Positions 60,711 to 64,000 of a DNA stretch of 64,000 nt are shown piece after piece (position 1 is the first letter of the stretch; every line of letters starts with the position of its first letter). Both the position numbers and the translations under genes were made by a program. A model generated the notes under the pieces. The model saw only the letters and a program-made list of their open reading frames with translations, ran no database searches and had not been told where the DNA came from. The DNA is from JAUUZQ01 sp964538375. Lineage in GTDB: Bacteria > Bacteroidota > Bacteroidia > Bacteroidales > GCA-2748055. The stretch spans positions 97,741-161,740 of the forward strand of contig CAZIFQ010000005.1 in the NCBI GenBank assembly GCA_964538375.1. The letters are read 5' to 3'.

Positions 60711-62792
60711 TCATTCTGTTTTTCTGTTTAAATCAATCAAATCATTAATTATTGAATATGCTTCTCCAATATAAATATCTCTTTTAATACGCGACATACT
60801 ACCTTCATTCACATCATTATACGACTCAAACTGTTCATTAATACTCTCAATATAACTAGGATATTTTACACTAAATGACAGTTCTTCTTTAAGCGGATCT
60901 ACGCTTCCCATAGCTTGAAAATACTGCTTGAATGCTTCTAATTTAAGTGGAATTGAATAGTCTCGCTGGTTCCAAATGTTGTTCTTGCTTAGCTTATTTG
61001 GGACAATAAAAGCTGAATCATTCATCAATCTCGCTTTGCTTAAATCATTCAAGGTCTTAATAGGCAAATCCTTCAATGGATAATAATATGTCTTCTTATC
61101 AGTGCTTAAAGGAGCGAGTGCAGAAGGATAGGTACATTCGCCAACCTGATCATTCTGATAGACAGAGGGTATTTTAATATCTGGAATCACTCCTTCTTCT
61201 TGAAGACTTTTGCCTGAAACCCTGTAGAATACTCCCCGGGTTAGTTTCAAATACCCCCGAGGCACCCCTTTATATGTCTCAAGATTATTGAACCTATATG
61301 CATCAATTGGCACAATCTCCTGCATACTTGATTTCCCAAAAGATTTTGTTCCAACTATAACAGCCCTGTTATAGTCTTGCATTGCTGCAGCAAATAGCTC
61401 TGAAGCAGACGCACTAAAAGTGTTTATTAGAATAATAAGAGGACCTCCATAAATTGTTCCCCTATTCATGTCCTTTATTGATAACGGTTCTACGCCTCGT
61501 GATTGGCTAATACTTAAAGCACCATAATCTATAAATAGTCCTGACAATAGAATTGCCTCCAGCATTGAGCCACCACCATTATCTCTTAAGTCAACGATGA
61601 GCCCTGATATTCCTTCTCTCTTAAGTCTGACTAGCTCTTTAGCTACATCATTCGCACATCCTTTATAGCTAAAATTATTTTCATCTGATTGGGAATAAAA
61701 TGAAGGGAGATATATGTAGCCGGTTTTAGCTTTTCCTTCAAGTAAAAAACTCTGAATAATATTCTCCTGAACATCAATTTTCTCTTTTTGCAGGCTAAGC
61801 TCTAATTCTTTACCATTCTTTTTTCTTACTAGAAATTCAGCCCTTTCTATTTCTTCCGAAGCCAGGAAATCCAAGGCTTCCTTTATACCAATACAATCAA
61901 AATCCTTTTCTATTTCAAATGCTCCTACTTTTAGAATTACATCACCGACATTTAATGCATTACTTTTCCAGGAAGGACTTCCAGGAATAATTTTGACTAT
62001 TTCTATTTCCCCAAAATCATTTTTTGACACGTAGAATCCAAATGATTTTGTCTCCTTAGAAAGAGAACCAATAAATGCCTGTTCTTCAGCTTGCGTAAGA
62101 TACAAGGTATGAGGATCAAAAGCCATGGCCACAGCTTTCAGAAAGCATGAACCAACATACTCTTCCAATCCACCATTATCTAAAATTTTTGATTCTATCC
62201 TGTGCTGCTCACGTCTTATCTGCACCTTTTCCAGGTCATGCAAGAGTTCAACAATCTCATCTTGTGATTTTTCTACAGAATCAACATTGGAAAAGTATGA
62301 AGACAAAACTTGAAGTTTTATCATTTTCTCCCATTGGTTCATCCTCTGATTGTCGGAATGAAGAACACTACCATTAATAATTGTTATACTATCATCTATG
62401 TTGTAATCAAAATCTCTGGTTTCAAAAGATGTCAGCAGTGAATCGATACTGAGTAATTTATTTCTGAAGACATCTGTCGCTTTCTTTAAGAAGAAACAAC
62501 TCTGGTTTAAGATTTCATCATCAATGGAATATTTTGCTTCTTCCAGTTCCTCCAATTCAGATTTTGACAGATATAATCCATAAGGATCCAGAAGAGTAAT
62601 AAAACCAGAGAACACTAGTTCCGAAAAGTCATTATCCACTGCTCGTGGTTGATAGTGGTATTTTTCAGCTGTTTTTACAATCATCAATGCCTCATTGCAA
62701 ATGCTGTTTTGCGCATTTGCTGAAACGAGGCACAAGCCTAAAAGCAGAGAAATAATTTGAAATTTCCAGGTATAATATAAAAGACTTCTCAT
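60711..62792 (-). CDS. S41-family C-terminal processing protease (Prc/Tsp-like)
   Basis: A 693-residue periplasmic protease (699 if the ATG at 62810 is used; the signal peptide begins near 62792: MRSLLYYTWKFQIISLLLGL). An N-terminal helical domain precedes a PDZ domain (about 240-335, 'NDFGEIEIVKIIPGSPSWKS') and the S41 core: 'GLIVDLRDNGGGSMLEAI', nucleophile Ser in 'NTFSASASELFAAAMQDY' (about 460) and Lys in 'VGTKSFGKSSMQEIVPI' (about 482). The Ser-Lys dyad is intact. Such enzymes trim proteins from their C-termini in the periplasm. Larger than CtpA-type enzymes, it matches the Tsp/Prc group. It is co-transcribed with the helical surface-type protein. Confidence 0.88.
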   Translation of the reverse strand: MRSLLYYTWKFQIISLLLGLCLVSANAQNSICNEALMIVKTAEKYHYQPRAVDNDFSELVFSGFITLLDPYGLYLSKSELEELEEAKYSIDDEILNQSCFFLKKATDVFRNKLLSIDSLLTSFETRDFDYNIDDSITIINGSVLHSDNQRMNQWEKMIKLQVLSSYFSNVDSVEKSQDEIVELLHDLEKVQIRREQHRIESKILDNGGLEEYVGSCFLKAVAMAFDPHTLYLTQAEEQAFIGSLSKETKSFGFYVSKNDFGEIEIVKIIPGSPSWKSNALNVGDVILKVGAFEIEKDFDCIGIKEALDFLASEEIERAEFLVRKKNGKELELSLQKEKIDVQENIIQSFLLEGKAKTGYIYLPSFYSQSDENNFSYKGCANDVAKELVRLKREGISGLIVDLRDNGGGSMLEAILLSGLFIDYGALSISQSRGVEPLSIKDMNRGTIYGGPLIILINTFSASASELFAAAMQDYNRAVIVGTKSFGKSSMQEIVPIDAYRFNNLETYKGVPRGYLKLTRGVFYRVSGKSLQEEGVIPDIKIPSVYQNDQVGECTYPSALAPLSTDKKTYYYPLKDLPIKTLNDLSKARLMNDSAFIVPNKLSKNNIWNQRDYSIPLKLEAFKQYFQAMGSVDPLKEELSFSVKYPSYIESINEQFESYNDVNEGSMSRIKRDIYIGEAYSIINDLIDLNRKTE

Positions 62793-62819
62793 TTCATAAC
62801 GATTTGTCATTGCTGGTAG

Positions 62820-62837
62820 CTAATCTTTAGATTAGCA
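62820..62837 (-). promoter_or_regulatory. Perfect inverted repeat before the Prc-like gene
   Basis: GCTAATC TTTA GATTAGC, a 7-base perfect stem with a 4-base loop, lies 28 bases upstream of the ATG at 62792. It may be an operator or a leader RNA hairpin. The gap 62838-63050 holds nothing else I can support. Confidence 0.4.
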
Positions 62838-63050
62838 TTCGCTAAAAACTAAAGATTTCAATGATTGATATTTATTGGTCTTAACGTGTTGCCAATATGA
62901 GTAGGCTGTGATTTCAGAGCCACTCACCTGTCAAATCGTTAAAATTTTTATTAAATGTACAAACTTAAAATTAACCACTGACCCCCAGCTTACTTATATT
63001 GGCTGTTGCTCTTAGTTTTTATTTTCAACTCTTTTTAAAAGATTAAAGTC

Positions 63051-63815
63051 TTAAAAAAAATCAGGTATTTGATCAAGCCATTTTGAAGATATAATATTAA
63101 TTTTTATTGCATCATTTATTCCTTTTATCAAACTGTCATTTGAGATTAAAAGAAGTTCATCACAATCTGATGGAAATTGCATATAAAACAGACCAAAGAA
63201 TATGTCGGGAGGTATTAATGAATCACATTCCTCAGAGAATTTAAATGATGTTTGTAATAGAGAAATTATTTCTACGCTTGCTCCAGTTTCTTCAGATAAG
63301 AAGCTGATATCTTTCTGATTTTCATTTTCTTTCAAATCAGCTAATGATTCTAGATTTCCCAATAACGAATTAAGCTCATTTGTTATTCTCTCAAATTCGG
63401 ATAAATAATCTTCGGTAGACTCACTAATTTTAAAATCGAAATTGAATCTTTGAGGGATATTAAAATATATTGGTGTTCTCCCTATCTCTTCATTCATTTG
63501 AGATTTCTTTACGAAAACTTTAATGAACAAATCTGCCGAATTAATTTCCAAATTTGAAAAATTATCATAGGTATAATTAATCTGATAATGACCTTCGGAA
63601 TTTGTTTTGGCTTCTCCCAAAAGTTCTTGTGTTCTCATATCCTTATCGTAGGCTCTTACATCTAAATAGGGCCAAGGTTTATTATTCTCATCATATATTG
63701 TTCCCATAAGGCTGTAGGTTGAGATTTGAGAGATTGGATGACAATTAGTTAAAAAAAGACTTATAACCAGGACCATTGAAATGCAAGAGATCGTTTTTAT
63801 TTTCATCTTTTTCAT
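63051..63815 (-). CDS. Lipoprotein resembling the N-terminal module of Tc-toxin A-like proteins
   Basis: A 254-residue lipoprotein (signal ending SLFLTNC, about Cys 25). Residues 32-115 form a transthyretin/carboxypeptidase-regulatory-like beta domain ('LMGTIYDENNKPWPYLDVRA', 'GEAKTNSEGHYQINY', 'DLFIKVFV'). Residues 135-254 contain 'DISFLSEETGASVEIISLLQ', then 'FFGLFYMQFPSDCDELLL' and 'LIKGINDAIKINIIS'. These match in order the pattern I know from the N-terminal part of large neuraminidase-like/Tc-toxin A proteins ('DIxxLAxxTG...', 'FYGLxRQGLPxDLxxLL', 'LxxALxxAIxxNII'), which normally run to over 2,000 residues. Here the gene stops after this module. It could be a stand-alone relative or the leftover 5' end of such a gene. 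The call rests on memory of the pattern. Confidence 0.55.
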   Translation of the reverse strand: MKKMKIKTISCISMVLVISLFLTNCHPISQISTYSLMGTIYDENNKPWPYLDVRAYDKDMRTQELLGEAKTNSEGHYQINYTYDNFSNLEINSADLFIKVFVKKSQMNEEIGRTPIYFNIPQRFNFDFKISESTEDYLSEFERITNELNSLLGNLESLADLKENENQKDISFLSEETGASVEIISLLQTSFKFSEECDSLIPPDIFFGLFYMQFPSDCDELLLISNDSLIKGINDAIKINIISSKWLDQIPDFF

Positions 63816-64000
63816 CTTTTGTAATTAAGCACAATGTTCTCACGGTATGATTAGTGCCGATGAACCGGAGTATGGAATTTTATTTAATCTTTATAGCTAA
63901 GTTGAGTTTTATTGTTATTCTTTTGCGGTATAGCCAGGTATTGGCTATACCATCCTAAGTTTACATTTTCTTACTTTCATTAAATAAATCAGAAAGAACA

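Noticed and set aside
1..64000. tRNA genes, rRNA, insertion sequences, prophage and replication origin
   Set aside because: Intergenic regions were read for tRNA-like T-arms, transposase reading frames with terminal inverted repeats and dnaA-box clusters; none was found.

Overview
The window looks like chromosomal DNA of a Bacteroidota member, probably from the Bacteroidales/Marinilabiliales side, although the exact lineage cannot be fixed from the sequence alone. The supporting signs are type IX secretion (T9SS) C-terminal sorting domains, many secreted lipoproteins, TonB-dependent and other outer-membrane barrels, promoters of the TTTG / TAnnTTTG type, and almost no Shine-Dalgarno sequences. 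No rRNA, tRNA, CRISPR array, insertion sequence or prophage was found. About 50 protein genes are supported.

Layout. 1-3.4 kb: the 5' end of a cut-off gene, a T9SS cargo gene carrying a flavodoxin-like stub on its 5' side, a decayed T9SS C-terminus, and a HipB/HipA module with a clear promoter and repeated operator-like boxes. 3.4-12.8 kb: a serine hydrolase lipoprotein, a CvfB-like S1 RNA-binding protein, a sulfotransferase, a thioredoxin-like lipoprotein, a membrane-anchored MutS-like ATPase, a lipoprotein and a double-barrel outer-membrane protein. 12.9-18.6 kb: an NtrC-type response regulator and its histidine kinase, divergent from a periplasmic adaptor plus TolC pair that has a good sigma-54 promoter and paired upstream sites. 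18.8-27.5 kb: outer-membrane protein, GNAT, amidohydrolase, YwbE, metallophosphoesterase, beta-helix lipoprotein, secreted endonuclease/phosphatase-fold protein and CCA-adding enzyme. 27.5-30.1 kb: a TPP riboswitch in front of a TonB-dependent receptor (thiamin uptake). 30.2-35.8 kb: a very large PAS/GAF hybrid kinase overlapping a peptide-type substrate-binding lipoprotein. 35.8-44.1 kb: exonuclease VII, a subtilisin-like T9SS protease, a MORN-like protein, DnaK, PanB, an RluA-type pseudouridine synthase and cytidine deaminase. 44.1-54 kb: a glucosaminidase-LysM protein, an orphan recombinase core-binding domain behind a nested inverted repeat, a five-gene operon (LptF/G-type permease, two glycosyltransferases, RibBA, Fmt), a START-like protein and an MFS exporter. 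54-64 kb: gene debris, a DUF1846 protein, a patatin/barrel (type Vd-like) protein, and an AT-richer block with two unassigned secreted proteins, a Prc-like protease and a lipoprotein resembling the N-terminal module of Tc-toxin A proteins.

Strands alternate in short operons, and four convergent gene pairs overlap at their 3' ends. Dispersed short repeats are a strong feature: four copies of a GC-rich palindrome in two arm variants, two arrays of one 8-bp unit in opposite orientation 36 kb apart, and two 7-bp-unit arrays, one of which forms the stop codon of a gene. The best candidates for something new are the sigma-54 export circuit lacking a local permease, the kinase/substrate-binding protein pair, the orphan recombinase domain with its structured leader, and the Tc-toxin-like lipoprotein. 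None of these is proven to be a new system from sequence reading alone.
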